Part shown: positions 31,708 to 40,620 of the stretch, piece by piece
Layout: every line of letters starts with the position of its first letter
How positions within the stretch are numbered: the first letter of the stretch is position 1
From: Actinophytocola glycyrrhizae
GTDB taxonomy: Bacteria; Actinomycetota; Actinomycetes; Mycobacteriales; Pseudonocardiaceae
Direction: 5' to 3'
Length of the DNA stretch: 64,000 nucleotides
Assembly (NCBI RefSeq): GCF_042653545.1
Contig: NZ_JBHSIS010000022.1
Span: forward strand, 434,001 to 498,000
The notes under the pieces: generated by a model
The model's database searches: none
What the model was told of the DNA's origin: nothing
What the model saw: only the letters and a program-made list of their open reading frames with translations
Position numbers and translations under genes: made by a program

Positions 31708-32955
31708 TCAGGCGGCCGTGAAGACCAGTGCCACGTTGTGGCCGCCGAAGCCGAACGAGTCGTTCATCGCGGCGGTCAGTTCCAGTTTGCGGGCCTCGCC
31801 CGCGACCACGTCCAGCTCGACCTTCGGGTCCTGGTTCTCCAGGTTCCTGGTGGCCGGGATGATCCCGTGGTAGATCGACAGCAGGGTCACGATGCTCTCG
31901 ACCGCGCCCGCGCCGCCGACCAGGTGGCCGAACGAGCTCTTCGGGGCCGTGAGCACCGCGTGGTCGCCGACTGCCTTCCTGATCGCGACCGCCTCGCCGA
32001 TGTCGCCGACGACCGTCGACGTGGCGTGGGCGTTGACGTGGCCGATGTCGGCCGGCGTGAGGCCCGCCTGCCGGATCGCCTGCGTCATCGCGTTGATCTG
32101 GCCGATGCCCTCCGGGTGGTTACCCGTGATGTGGTAGGCGTCGGACGTGATGCCGGTGCCCGCGAGCTTGCCGTACACCCGCGCGCCCCGGGCCCTGGCG
32201 TGCTCGGCCGACTCCAGCACCAGCACCCCGGCGCCCTCACCGAGGATGAAGCCGTCGCGGTCGACATCGAACGGACGGGACGCGCGCTCCGGCTCGTCGT
32301 TGCGCAGCGAGAGGGTGCGGGACTGCGCGAAGCCGGCCACCGTGATCGGGTGGATGCACGCCTCCGCGCCGCCCGCGACCACCACGTCCGCGCGACCTGT
32401 CTGGATCATCTGGTACGCCTGGGCAAGGCCCTCGGCACCGGAGGCGCAGGCCGACGCCGGGGAGTGCACCCCGGCCCGTGCCCGCAACTCGATGCTGACC
32501 AGTGCCGCCGGGCCGTTGGGCATGAGCATCGGCACGGTCAGCGGTGACACCTTGCGCAGGCCGTGCTGTTCGAGCAGGTCGTCCTGGTCGAGCAGCGTGA
32601 CCGGACCGCCGATGCCCGTGCCGATCGCGACCCCGAGCCGGTCGGGGTCGACCGGCTCGTGCTCGTCGGAGGGCAGGTCGTAGCCCGCGTCGGCCCACGC
32701 CTGCCTGGCCGCGATCACCGCGATCTGCTCGCAGCGGTCCATCCTGCGCAGTTGCACCCTTGGCAGGACCTCGGACGGCTCGACGGCCAGGGGGGCCATG
32801 AGCCGGGACGGCAGGTCGTACTTCTCCGCCCACTCGGTGTCGTTGGTCCTGATTCCGTTGCGGCCGGCGATCAGCCCGTCCCAAGTGGACGCGACGTCAC
32901 CGCCGAGCGGAGTGGTCGCTCCGATGCCGGTGACGACGACTTCGACCGTGCTCAT
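31708..32955 (-). CDS. fabF: 3-oxoacyl-ACP synthase II
   Basis: A 415-aa condensing enzyme that elongates acyl-ACP with malonyl-ACP in type II fatty-acid synthesis. The Cys-His-His triad is intact: PASACASGAEGLAQAYQMIQ (Cys near 170), VNAHATSTVVGD (His near 309) and KSSFGHLVGGAGA (His near 345). The N-terminus VVVTGIGATTPLGGDVASTW is standard. It is the last gene of fasR-fabD-fabH-acpP-fabF, 42 bp after acpP, and ends at a strong hairpin. The length matches FabF/KasA. Confidence 0.96.
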   Translation of the reverse strand: MSTVEVVVTGIGATTPLGGDVASTWDGLIAGRNGIRTNDTEWAEKYDLPSRLMAPLAVEPSEVLPRVQLRRMDRCEQIAVIAARQAWADAGYDLPSDEHEPVDPDRLGVAIGTGIGGPVTLLDQDDLLEQHGLRKVSPLTVPMLMPNGPAALVSIELRARAGVHSPASACASGAEGLAQAYQMIQTGRADVVVAGGAEACIHPITVAGFAQSRTLSLRNDEPERASRPFDVDRDGFILGEGAGVLVLESAEHARARGARVYGKLAGTGITSDAYHITGNHPEGIGQINAMTQAIRQAGLTPADIGHVNAHATSTVVGDIGEAVAIRKAVGDHAVLTAPKSSFGHLVGGAGAVESIVTLLSIYHGIIPATRNLENQDPKVELDVVAGEARKLELTAAMNDSFGFGGHNVALVFTAA

Positions 32956-32997
32956 GGCGTCTCCGTGATCCTTGTCAGGGTGTGCTCGGTGGAACCG

Positions 32998-33249
32998 TCA
33001 GGCGTTCTTCGAGACGTACGCCACCGCGTCGCCGACGGTCTTCAGGTTCGCGAGCTCCGCGTCCGGGATCTTGACCTCGAACCGGTCCTCGGCCTGCACG
33101 GCGATCTCCACCATCGACAGCGAGTCGATGTCCAGGTCGTCCACGAAGGACTTCTCGGCGGTGACCTCGTCGGCCTCCACGCCGGCGACCTCTTCGACGA
33201 TCTCGGCGAGGCCGGCCAGGATCTCCTCGTCGGTGGGCTTCTCTGCCAT
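32998..33249 (-). CDS. acpP: Acyl carrier protein
   Basis: An 83-aa acidic helical protein carrying the growing acyl chain on a 4'-phosphopantetheine arm. The attachment motif FVDDLDIDSLSMVEI has the Ser of DSL near residue 42. The context between fabH and fabF identifies it as the fatty-acid ACP. The ATG at 33249 follows a GAGAGAAG Shine-Dalgarno-like stretch. Confidence 0.97.
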   Translation of the reverse strand: MAEKPTDEEILAGLAEIVEEVAGVEADEVTAEKSFVDDLDIDSLSMVEIAVQAEDRFEVKIPDAELANLKTVGDAVAYVSKNA

Positions 33250-33335
33250 GCTTCTTCTCTCCTTTGTTGACCCGGACCGGTCGGCCCGGAAGTGTGTGCC
33301 CGTTCGGGTCGCGTCGCTTCCCCGAAGCGCGGTGG

Positions 33336-34310
33336 TCACGGGCAGACGACGACCTGGCCCGCGTAGGACAGGCCCGCGCCGAACCCGATGAGCAGCGCCA
33401 CGTCACCGGAGTTGATCCGGCCTGCGGCCCGCATGTGGTCCATCGCCATCGGGATGGAGGCCGAGGAGGTGTTGCCGGAGGTCACGATGTCGTCGGCGAC
33501 GACCATGTCCTCCCGCGCGCCCTCCTTCCGCAGCTTCTTCGCGATCGCCTCGACGATCCGCAGGTTGGCCTGGTGGGGGATCAGCACGTCCACGTCCGAT
33601 GGCTTCAGCCCGGCCAGCTCCAGCGCCCGCATCGCGATCGGCGCGATCTTCGTGGTGGCCCAGCGGAACACCGCCTGGCCCTCCTGGTAGATGAACTGCC
33701 GCTCGGTCATGCCGATCATCTCGACGAGGTCGCCCGCGGTGCCCCAGGCCACCGGGCCGATGCCCGGCTCGTCGGCGGGACCGATCACGGCGGCGCCCGC
33801 GCCGTCGGCGAAGATGATCGCGGTGGACCGGTCGACCGGGTCGACCACGTCGGTCAGCTTCTCCGAGCCGATCACCAGCGTCCGCTTCGACGAACCGGAA
33901 CGGACCAGGTCGGAGCCGATACCGAGGGCGTAGCAGAAGCCCGCGCACGCGGCGTTGAGGTCGAACCCGCCTGCCGCCTTGACGCCGATGAGGTCGGCGA
34001 CCTGCGCCGCGGCGTTGGGGATCGGTGCGGTGGCCGTGCAGTTCGCGACGATCACCGTGTCGATGTCGGACGGTGAGAGCCCGGCACCGGCGATGGCCTT
34101 GGCGCCTGCCTCGACGGCCATGCTGACGACGGTGTCCTTCTCCCCGCCGAAGCGCCGCTCGGTGATGCCGACGCGCTCACGGATCCAGCCGTCGTCGGTG
34201 TCCATGATCTTCGACAGGTCGTCGTTGGTGACGACGTTCTCCGGCTGGGCGCTGCCGAGGCCGAGGATGCGGGTACCGGGGACGCCGGTGGCGATCCGCA
34301 GTGCGGTCAT
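33336..34310 (-). CDS. fabH: 3-oxoacyl-ACP synthase III
   Basis: A 324-aa initiating condensing enzyme that joins a short acyl-CoA to malonyl-ACP. The catalytic Cys lies in DLNAACAGFCYALGIG (near 122), the His in VDVLIPHQANLRIVEAI (near 251) and the Asn in IVTSGNTSSASIPMA (near 281). The start region GTRILGLGSAQPENVVTNDD and IRERVGITERRF are typical. It lies 8 bp behind fabD and before acpP. Branched or straight primer choice cannot be judged from sequence, though actinobacterial FabH usually prefers branched starters. Confidence 0.96.
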   Translation of the reverse strand: MTALRIATGVPGTRILGLGSAQPENVVTNDDLSKIMDTDDGWIRERVGITERRFGGEKDTVVSMAVEAGAKAIAGAGLSPSDIDTVIVANCTATAPIPNAAAQVADLIGVKAAGGFDLNAACAGFCYALGIGSDLVRSGSSKRTLVIGSEKLTDVVDPVDRSTAIIFADGAGAAVIGPADEPGIGPVAWGTAGDLVEMIGMTERQFIYQEGQAVFRWATTKIAPIAMRALELAGLKPSDVDVLIPHQANLRIVEAIAKKLRKEGAREDMVVADDIVTSGNTSSASIPMAMDHMRAAGRINSGDVALLIGFGAGLSYAGQVVVCP

Positions 34311-34318
34311 GGTGGAGG

Positions 34319-35248
34319 TCACTCCTCGTCGGCGGTGGTGATGGCGGCGGCCACCTTCGCCAGGTCGTCCGGGGTCTTGAGCGCGGCGGTGGTGGTACCG
34401 GCGAGCTCGCGCCTGGCGAGCCCGGTCAGCGCCCCGGCGGGTGGCAGCTCGGCGGTGGCGTGCACACCCAGCTCCTTCATGGTGGCCATACAGAGGTCCC
34501 ATCGGACCGGAAGCGTGACCTGGTTCACGAGCCGTTCGAGCACGTCGGCGCCGTGGGTGACGCGTGCGCCGTCGGCGTTGGACAGCAGCGTGCGCGACGG
34601 GTCGCTGACCGTCACGGTCTTGGCCATGGCCAGGAGCGCTTGCTGCGCGGGCGCCATGTAGCCGGTGTGGAAGGCGCCTGCCACCTTGAGCTTGATGACC
34701 TTCCGGACGAAGTCGGGCTTCTCGGCGGCGATCGCGTCGATCCCCTCGACGGGCCCGGCCGCGACGATCTGCCCGGCCCCGTTCATGTTGGCCGCGGTGA
34801 GGTCGTGCCCGGCCAGCCAGGCGACGACGTCGTCGGGCTCCCCGCCCATGACCGCCGCCATCCCGGTCGGCGCGAAGTCACACGCGGCGGCCATCTCCCG
34901 CCCGCGCACCGCGGCGAGCGCGACGGCGTCGTCCGGGGTCAGGACCCCGGCCACGGCCGCGGCGGCCAGCTCACCGACGGAGTGCCCGGCGACCACCACG
35001 TCGTCGGGCAGTGTGAGCCGGTTGCCGAGCACCTCGAACGCGAGCAGTGACGCGGCCACGACCAGCGGCTGCGTGACGGCCGTGTCCTTGATGGCGTCGG
35101 CGTCCGCGACGGTGCCGAGCTCGACGAGGTCCAGTTCGGCGAGCTCGGACCACGCGGTGAGCCGCTCACGGGTGCCGTCCACCTCGAGCCAGGGAGAAAG
35201 CATGCCGGGTGACTGGGACCCCTGACCGGGGGCGAGTATCGCGAGCAC
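34319..35248 (-). CDS. fabD: Malonyl-CoA:ACP transacylase
   Basis: A 309-aa acyltransferase that loads malonyl groups onto ACP. The nucleophile elbow is VVVAGHSVGELAAAAVAGVL (Ser near 89). The catalytic His is in VAGAFHTGYMAPAQQALLAM (near 194), and the first motif LAPGQGSQSPGM is at the N-terminus. The GTG start at 35248 is followed directly by the conserved LAILAPGQG. It heads the synthase genes, with a 17-bp palindrome about 70 bp upstream that probably binds FasR. Confidence 0.95.
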   Translation of the reverse strand: MLAILAPGQGSQSPGMLSPWLEVDGTRERLTAWSELAELDLVELGTVADADAIKDTAVTQPLVVAASLLAFEVLGNRLTLPDDVVVAGHSVGELAAAAVAGVLTPDDAVALAAVRGREMAAACDFAPTGMAAVMGGEPDDVVAWLAGHDLTAANMNGAGQIVAAGPVEGIDAIAAEKPDFVRKVIKLKVAGAFHTGYMAPAQQALLAMAKTVTVSDPSRTLLSNADGARVTHGADVLERLVNQVTLPVRWDLCMATMKELGVHATAELPPAGALTGLARRELAGTTTAALKTPDDLAKVAAAITTADEE

Positions 35249-35316
35249 ATACTCAAGGGAACACGCTGAACGTGGCAGGAGGGCATGTCGACACTGACCA
35301 AGTCGAGGCAGCCGCG

Positions 35317-35333
35317 TTGTAGGAACCCTACAA
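35317..35333. promoter_or_regulatory. TTGTAGG-N3-CCTACAA palindrome upstream of fabD
   Basis: Perfect 7-bp arms (35317-35323, 35327-35333) lie around AAC between fasR and fabD. FasR of Streptomyces activates the fabD promoter by binding this interval, so the palindrome is a strong candidate FasR site. The assignment is by position and symmetry, not by binding data. Confidence 0.55.
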
Positions 35334-35380
35334 AAGTTACTCCCGGATGAACGGTAAAGCGGGTTCTGCGTAGTAGGTCA

Positions 35381-36547
35381 CTACCACAGGCCGCGAGACC
35401 GGGACAATCTTCCGACGGCAAGTGCGATGCGAAGCACGAGCGCGTCCCGTGGCAGGTTCGCGTTGTGTCCGGTGATTTCGGTCGCCTTCCGCAGCCGGTA
35501 CCGGACCGTGTTCGGGTGGACGAACAGCAACCTGGCACAGGATTCGAGGACCCCGCCGACCTCCAGGTAGGTCTCGACGGTCTCGAGCAGGGCCCCGCCC
35601 GCCACCTCCAGCGGCCGGGCGATCTGGTCGATCAGCTGCCACTCGGCGTCCGGGTCCCCGGCGAGCGCCCGTTCGGGCAGCAGGTCCATGGACCGGACGG
35701 GCCGAGGTGCCGTCGGCCACGCGACCACGGCACGCAACCCGGAAAGCGCCTCGACGGAGGACCGGTGCGCGTCGGCGATGTTCCCCACGGTCGGCCCCGC
35801 GACGACGGGTCCGTCTCCGAAGGCGGTCGTCATCTTCTCCAGCACCCGGGGTTCGTCGGTGTCCCCGGCGAGGACCACGATGAGCCGGGACCCCTGCACC
35901 CCGAGCAGAACCGGCCGGTTGGCCCGCGCGGCCCGGCTGCGCACCTCGTACAGGACGGTGGGCGGGTCGTCGGACGGCGAGTTGCCGACCAGGACGGTCG
36001 CGGGCTCGTCGAGGTCCCACCCGAGCGCCGCGGCCCGGGAGAGCAGGGACTCCTCGGCGTCCCCCCGCACGATGGCGTCGACGACGGAGGCTTCGAGCCT
36101 GGCGTCCCAGGCTCCCCGGGTCTCCGCGGCGGAGGCGTAGGACATGGCGGAGGTGAAGGCCACCTCACGCCCGTACCGCAGCACGGCTTCGGTGAGCACC
36201 TGCCGCTCGGCCACGTCGGCGGCGAGATCGGGGATCTCCTGTTCGATCACGTGCACGGCGACCCGGACCAGCTCGACGGTCTGCCGGAGCGAGATCCACC
36301 GCGAGAGGTCCCGGGGAGCCTGCCGGAACGCGTCGGTGGTGAGCCGGATGGCTTCGCCCTGGTCACGAAGGTAGGCAACGAACCCGGCAGCCCCGGTCTG
36401 CGCGATGAGCTGCACGGACGCCCGCTGGTCGGCGGGCATCCGTCCGAACCAGGCGAACTGCAGGTCCATGGAGGCGAGCGCGGCGGAGGCCAGCTTCCCG
36501 GAAGCACGATCAAGCGCCGCAAGCGTCTCCTGCGACACCTTCACCAT
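35381..36547 (-). CDS. fasR: FasR-type PucR/CdaR regulator of fatty-acid synthesis
   Basis: A 388-aa regulator of the PucR/CdaR family with a C-terminal helix-turn-helix: ETVETYLEVGGVLESCARLL then FVHPNTVRYRLRKATEITGH (about 329-365). The middle has the CdaR GGDEF-like domain (VVAGPTVGNIADAHRSSVEA). Upstream of the fabD-fabH-acpP-fabF operon this is the position of FasR, the activator of fatty-acid synthesis in Streptomyces coelicolor. It is transcribed in the same direction, 132 bp before fabD. The gene is about 1 kb downstream of aceE, so pyruvate oxidation and fatty-acid synthesis are neighbours, as in M. tuberculosis (Rv2241-Rv2245). Confidence 0.9.
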   Translation of the reverse strand: MVKVSQETLAALDRASGKLASAALASMDLQFAWFGRMPADQRASVQLIAQTGAAGFVAYLRDQGEAIRLTTDAFRQAPRDLSRWISLRQTVELVRVAVHVIEQEIPDLAADVAERQVLTEAVLRYGREVAFTSAMSYASAAETRGAWDARLEASVVDAIVRGDAEESLLSRAAALGWDLDEPATVLVGNSPSDDPPTVLYEVRSRAARANRPVLLGVQGSRLIVVLAGDTDEPRVLEKMTTAFGDGPVVAGPTVGNIADAHRSSVEALSGLRAVVAWPTAPRPVRSMDLLPERALAGDPDAEWQLIDQIARPLEVAGGALLETVETYLEVGGVLESCARLLFVHPNTVRYRLRKATEITGHNANLPRDALVLRIALAVGRLSRSRGLW

Positions 36548-36734
36548 GGCAAGAGCCTAGCGATCCTTGTCGCGTCAGCTTTCGGCTCTTGCGGCTGGGT
36601 CTGCTGTTCGGCTTGCCTGTCCGATGGGTTGTCCTCGCCGGACGGGTCTTCGGTTGGTGGGTTTGTCCTCGCCGGACGGGCAGGTCTCGGGGGTGGCGGA
36701 GGGGTATGTTGGCGGCGGTTGGGTTCGGGTCTGC

Positions 36735-36865
36735 CTGCCATCCCGTCGACCTCCCAGGGGCTATCACACCGCGTCAAGGGGGCGGTTTTGCTTGGTGCTG
36801 GGTCGGGCTTGGGGTGCCCCCTTGACGCGGTGTGATCGGGCTTCGCCAGGTCGACGGGATGGCAG
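36735..36865. repeat. Nested inverted repeat, 18-bp outer and 21-bp inner arms
   Basis: Outer arms 36735-36752 and 36848-36865 (CTGCCATCCCGTCGACCT) and inner arms 36763-36783 and 36816-36836 are both perfect. The inner core, CGCGTCAAGGGGG opposite CCCCCTTGACGCG, parallels that of 301-359. The central loop is 32 nt and noncoding. Confidence 0.8.
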
Positions 36866-36979
36866 GGAGCCCCTTTGGGGTGGGCTTGCGCCACCGTTGG
36901 GATTGCTTGGGGTTGCGGGCCCGCTTCGCGGGCAAGGGCCCCGCTTCGCGGGGGCCGGGCGCGTAGCGCCCGGCTTGGT

Positions 36980-37066
36980 GCTGTGAAAGGCGCGTTGACG
37001 GCGTTGGCAGTGCCGTGAAAGGCGCATTGACGGCACTCGTTAAGCCGTGAATGGGCCGTTCACGGC
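36980..37066. repeat. Three 23-nt stem-loop repeats
   Basis: Units are at 36980-37002, 37012-37034 and 37044-37066. The third has perfect arms GCCGTGAA/TTCACGGC with loop TGGGCCG. Linkers are 9 nt. They belong to the window-wide family. Confidence 0.8.
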
Positions 37067-37181
37067 GTCGGCTCACCCTGTGGGGCCCGTCCGGCGCTGG
37101 GCGCCCGACTTCCGCAGTGGTGAGTTAGCCCTCGCTGCGTGGGCGTGCGGCGCCACGCCCTGAAGACGCAGGGGACGGTGG

Positions 37182-37242
37182 CGATGTCGTGAGAGTGCGA
37201 ATAGGGACACGGGGCGTCCCTATTCGCACTCTCACGACATCG
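37182..37242. repeat. Long perfect hairpin, 27-bp arms
   Basis: Arms 37182-37208 and 37216-37242 are perfectly complementary around the 7-nt loop ACGGGGC. The arm core is GTGAGAGTGCGAATAGGGAC. It is unrelated in sequence to the 23-nt family and has no T-tract. Confidence 0.8.
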
Positions 37243-37476
37243 GTCATGTCCGAAAGCGCCGTTCGGGACATCGGATCCTGCCGTGGACGCGCCTTTGGGG
37301 CATGCGCGGCGCAGGACGGCGCGGAACATGGGGGAGCCTGCGGCGGGCGGGCGGGTCCGCCAAAGGCAACCAGGCTGGGTCGGCAACGAACCGCACCGTG
37401 GGGGGTGCGGGGGGGCTCGGCCCCCCGGCGGGCACTGAGGCGAAGCCACAGGGAAGGTGGCCAAAGACACCGAACA

Positions 37477-37503
37477 GCCCCGCCCGGCTTCGCCGGGCGG
37501 GGC
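37477..37503. terminator. Likely aceE terminator
   Basis: GCCCCGCCCGGC (37477-37488) pairs with GCCGGGCGGGGC (37492-37503) over a 3-nt loop, 12 bp, about 115 nt downstream of the aceE stop on the minus strand. Confidence 0.6.
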
Positions 37504-37617
37504 CTCTCCCCGGTCCCCACCGGTAACTCCACTATGGAGGGTCCGGGGAGTGGGCGCCACCGCTGTCCCCCGATCGTGCGAATGATTCATCACCGCAGGT
37601 CAGGGGGTGACCGATAG

Positions 37618-40416
37618 TCAGGCGACACCTGGGTCGGATGTCTGCGGTCCCGCGGCTGTGATGTCGTCGATCCGGTAGCGCCGTGCTGCCTCCACGACCT
37701 TGTTCTGGTCGATCTCACCCGCCTTGGCCAGCGCCGCGAGCACGCCGACGACGATGGACTCGGTGTCGACCAGGAAGTGGCGGCGGGCCGCCGGCCTGGT
37801 GTCGGAGAAGCCGAACCCGTCGGTGCCGAGGGTCAGCATCTCGCTGGGGACCCACGGCCGGATGAGGTCGGGCACGGCACGCATCCAGTCGGACACCGCC
37901 ACCACCGGGCCGTCCGCGTCTTCCAGCACGGAGGTCACGTACGGCTTGCGTGGCTCGGCCTCCGGGTGCAGGAAGTTGTGCCGGTCGATCTCGACGGCGT
38001 CGCGGCGCAGTTCCGCCCAGGACGTCGCGGACCACACGTCGGCGTAGACGCCCCATTCCTCGTCGAGTTTTTGCTGTGCGGCCAGTGCCCACGGCATGGC
38101 GACGCCCGACACGAGGATGTTGGCCTTCGGGCCGTCGCCCTCCTCGGCCTTCTTGTACCGGTACAGGCCGCGCAGCAGGCCCTCGACGTCGAGATCGTCT
38201 GGCTCCGGCGCCTGGACGTACGGCTCGTTGTAGACGGTGAGGTAGTAGTAGACGTCCTCCGCCTGGTCGCCGTACATCCGGCGCAGGCCGTCCTTGACGA
38301 TGTGCGCCAGCTCGAAGGACCACGCCGCGTCGTACGCGACGACGGCCGGGTTCGTCGCGGCCAGCAGCAGCGAGTGGCCGTCGGCGTGCTGCAGGCCCTC
38401 GCCGGTGAGCGTGGTGCGGCCCGCGGTGGCGCCGAGCACGAAGCCGCGTGCCATCTGGTCCGCGGCCGCCCACAGGCCGTCGCCGGTGCGCTGGAAGCCG
38501 AACATCGAGTAGAAGATGTAGATCGGGATCATCGGTTCGCCGTGCGTGGCGTAGGACGTGCCAGCCGCGGTGAACGACGCGGTCGACCCGGCCTCGTTGA
38601 TGCCCTCGTGCAGGATCTGGCCCTGCTCGCTCTCCTTGTAGGAGAGCATGAGCGAGGCGTCCACGGACGTGTACAGCTGTCCCTGGGGGTTGTAGATCTT
38701 CTGCGTCGGGAACATCGAGTCCATGCCGAACGTGCGTGCCTCGTCCGGGATGATCGGCACGATGCGGTGCCCGATCTCGGAGTCCTTCGCGAGGTCGCGG
38801 ACCAGCCGGACGAACGCCATCGTGGTGGCGACCTCCTGCTTGCCCGACCCCCTGCGGACCACGTCGTAGACCTTGTCGCCGGGCAGCACCAGCGTCTTGG
38901 CCTTCTTGCGGCGCTCTGGCACGAACCCGCCGAGCTGGCGGCGCCGCTCCAGCAGGTACTGGATCTCCGGCGCGTCCGGGCCGGGGTGGTAGTACGGCGG
39001 CAGGTACGGGTCCTTCTCCAGCGCCTCGTCGGAGATCGGGATGTGGATGGAGTCCCGGAACTGCTTCAGGTCGTCCAGGGTCATCTTCTTCATCTGGTGC
39101 GTGGCGTTGCGCCCGGCGAAGTGTGACCCGAGGCCGTAGCCCTTGATCGTCTTGGCGAGGATGACCGTCGGCTGGCCGTGGTGCTCGGTGGCCGCCTGGT
39201 AGGCCGCGTAGACCTTGCGGTAGTCGTGGCCGCCGCGCTTGAGGTTCCAGATCTCCTGGTCGCTCATCGGCGTGACGAGCTCCTTGGTGCGGGGGTCCCG
39301 CCCGAAGAAGTGCTCGCGCACGAACGCGCCGTCGTTGGCCTTGTACGTCTGGTAGTCACCATCCGGGGTGGTGTTCATCAGGTTGATGAGGGCGCCGTCA
39401 CGGTCCGCGTGCAGCAGCGAGTCCCACTCGCGGCCCCAGATGACCTTGATGACGTTCCAGCCCGCGCCGCGGAAGAACGACTCCAGCTCCTGGATGATCT
39501 TGCCGTTGCCGCGGACCGGGCCGTCGAGGCGCTGCAGGTTGCAGTTGATGACGAACGTGAGGTTGTCGAGGCCCTCGTTCGCCGCGACGTGCACGAGGCC
39601 GCGGGACTCCGGCTCGTCCATCTCGCCGTCGCCGAGGAAAGCCCACACGTGCTGGTCGGAGGTGTCCTTGATGCCGCGCGCGGTCAGGTAGCGGTTGAAC
39701 CGCGCCTGGTAGATCGCGTTCATCGGGCCGAGGCCCATCGACACGGTCGGGTACTCCCAGAAGTCCGGCATCAGCCGGGGGTGGGGGTAGGACGGCAGGC
39801 CCGCGCCGGGGCCGCCGTGCGAGTACTCCTGCCGGAAGCCGTCGAGCTGGTCGGCGGACAGGCGGCCCTCGAGGAAGGCGCGCGCGTACATGCCGGGCGA
39901 CGCGTGGCCCTGGAAGAAGACCTGGTCACCGCCACCGGGGTGGTCCTTGCCGCGGAAGAACCAGTTGAAGCCGACCTCGTAGAGCGTCGCGGACGACGCG
40001 TAGGTCGAGATGTGGCCGCCGACGCCGACACCGGGCCGCTGCGCACGGTGCACGGTCATCGCCGCGTTCCAGCGGATCCACGCACGGTAACGGCGTTCTG
40101 TCTCCTCGTCACCGGGGAACCACGGTTCCTTGTCGGTGGGGATCGAGTTCACGTAGTCGGTGCTGGTCAGCGACGGTACGCCGACCCGGCTCTCGCGGGC
40201 ACGCTCGAGCAGCCGCAACATCAGGTAGCGCGCACGCTGCTGGCCACCCGACGACAACATCGCGTCGAACGACTCGAGCCACTCGGCGGTCTCGTCCGGA
40301 TCGATGTCCGGGAGGTGTGCCGCGAGGCCGTCGCGGATGACCCGGACCCGCTCGGGTTGTTTCCTGCTGTTTTCGCTGCTCTGCGTAGCCAAGGGGTCTC
40401 CAGTGCCTGCGCTCAT
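37618..40416 (-). CDS. aceE: Pyruvate dehydrogenase E1 component, homodimeric type
   Basis: A 932-aa thiamine-diphosphate enzyme that decarboxylates pyruvate and passes the acetyl group to the E2 lipoyl arm. The ThDP motif is HVWAFLGDGEMDEPESRGLV, followed by NLTFVINCNLQRLDGPVRGN. HISTYASSATLYEVGFNWFF and FFQGHASPGMYARAFLEGRL are also characteristic. The start ATG at 40416 (MSAGTGDPLATQ) is chosen because upstream frame lacks homology and crosses the divergent promoter. It is divergent from a DUF3052 gene, the same arrangement as Rv2241/Rv2240c in M. tuberculosis. The E2 partner is probably SucB at 50.2 kb, as actinobacteria commonly share one E2. Confidence 0.95.
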   Translation of the reverse strand: MSAGTGDPLATQSSENSRKQPERVRVIRDGLAAHLPDIDPDETAEWLESFDAMLSSGGQQRARYLMLRLLERARESRVGVPSLTSTDYVNSIPTDKEPWFPGDEETERRYRAWIRWNAAMTVHRAQRPGVGVGGHISTYASSATLYEVGFNWFFRGKDHPGGGDQVFFQGHASPGMYARAFLEGRLSADQLDGFRQEYSHGGPGAGLPSYPHPRLMPDFWEYPTVSMGLGPMNAIYQARFNRYLTARGIKDTSDQHVWAFLGDGEMDEPESRGLVHVAANEGLDNLTFVINCNLQRLDGPVRGNGKIIQELESFFRGAGWNVIKVIWGREWDSLLHADRDGALINLMNTTPDGDYQTYKANDGAFVREHFFGRDPRTKELVTPMSDQEIWNLKRGGHDYRKVYAAYQAATEHHGQPTVILAKTIKGYGLGSHFAGRNATHQMKKMTLDDLKQFRDSIHIPISDEALEKDPYLPPYYHPGPDAPEIQYLLERRRQLGGFVPERRKKAKTLVLPGDKVYDVVRRGSGKQEVATTMAFVRLVRDLAKDSEIGHRIVPIIPDEARTFGMDSMFPTQKIYNPQGQLYTSVDASLMLSYKESEQGQILHEGINEAGSTASFTAAGTSYATHGEPMIPIYIFYSMFGFQRTGDGLWAAADQMARGFVLGATAGRTTLTGEGLQHADGHSLLLAATNPAVVAYDAAWSFELAHIVKDGLRRMYGDQAEDVYYYLTVYNEPYVQAPEPDDLDVEGLLRGLYRYKKAEEGDGPKANILVSGVAMPWALAAQQKLDEEWGVYADVWSATSWAELRRDAVEIDRHNFLHPEAEPRKPYVTSVLEDADGPVVAVSDWMRAVPDLIRPWVPSEMLTLGTDGFGFSDTRPAARRHFLVDTESIVVGVLAALAKAGEIDQNKVVEAARRYRIDDITAAGPQTSDPGVA

Positions 40417-40620
40417 GGTGCTAACTCTGCCATCGTCGTCCCATCGGCCGCTCAGGTCATCCTTACCGGCGAGTAGGGGCCCGTTTCGGGATGGTCCGTC
40501 CAGGGCAAACCCGGCGTGGGTGGTTGCGCTGTATGGCAAGGTCAGTGTTCGCTGTCCCAATACCAATTCGCGGTAGGTCGCAAGATCGCCGCGGTGGCGT
40601 TCGAGGAGGAGTGAGAAGCC

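Larger units (their letters stand above)
36548..37617. other. 1.07-kb gene-free region with multiple inverted repeats
   Basis: No gene is supported. Contents: a tandem GTCCTCGCCGGACGG duplication (around 36631-36680), a nested 18+21-bp inverted repeat (36735-36865), three 23-nt stem-loops (36980-37066), a 27-bp-arm hairpin (37182-37242), a degenerate stem-loop near 37250, and the likely aceE terminator (37477-37503). It lies between two co-directional minus-strand units. Confidence 0.7.
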
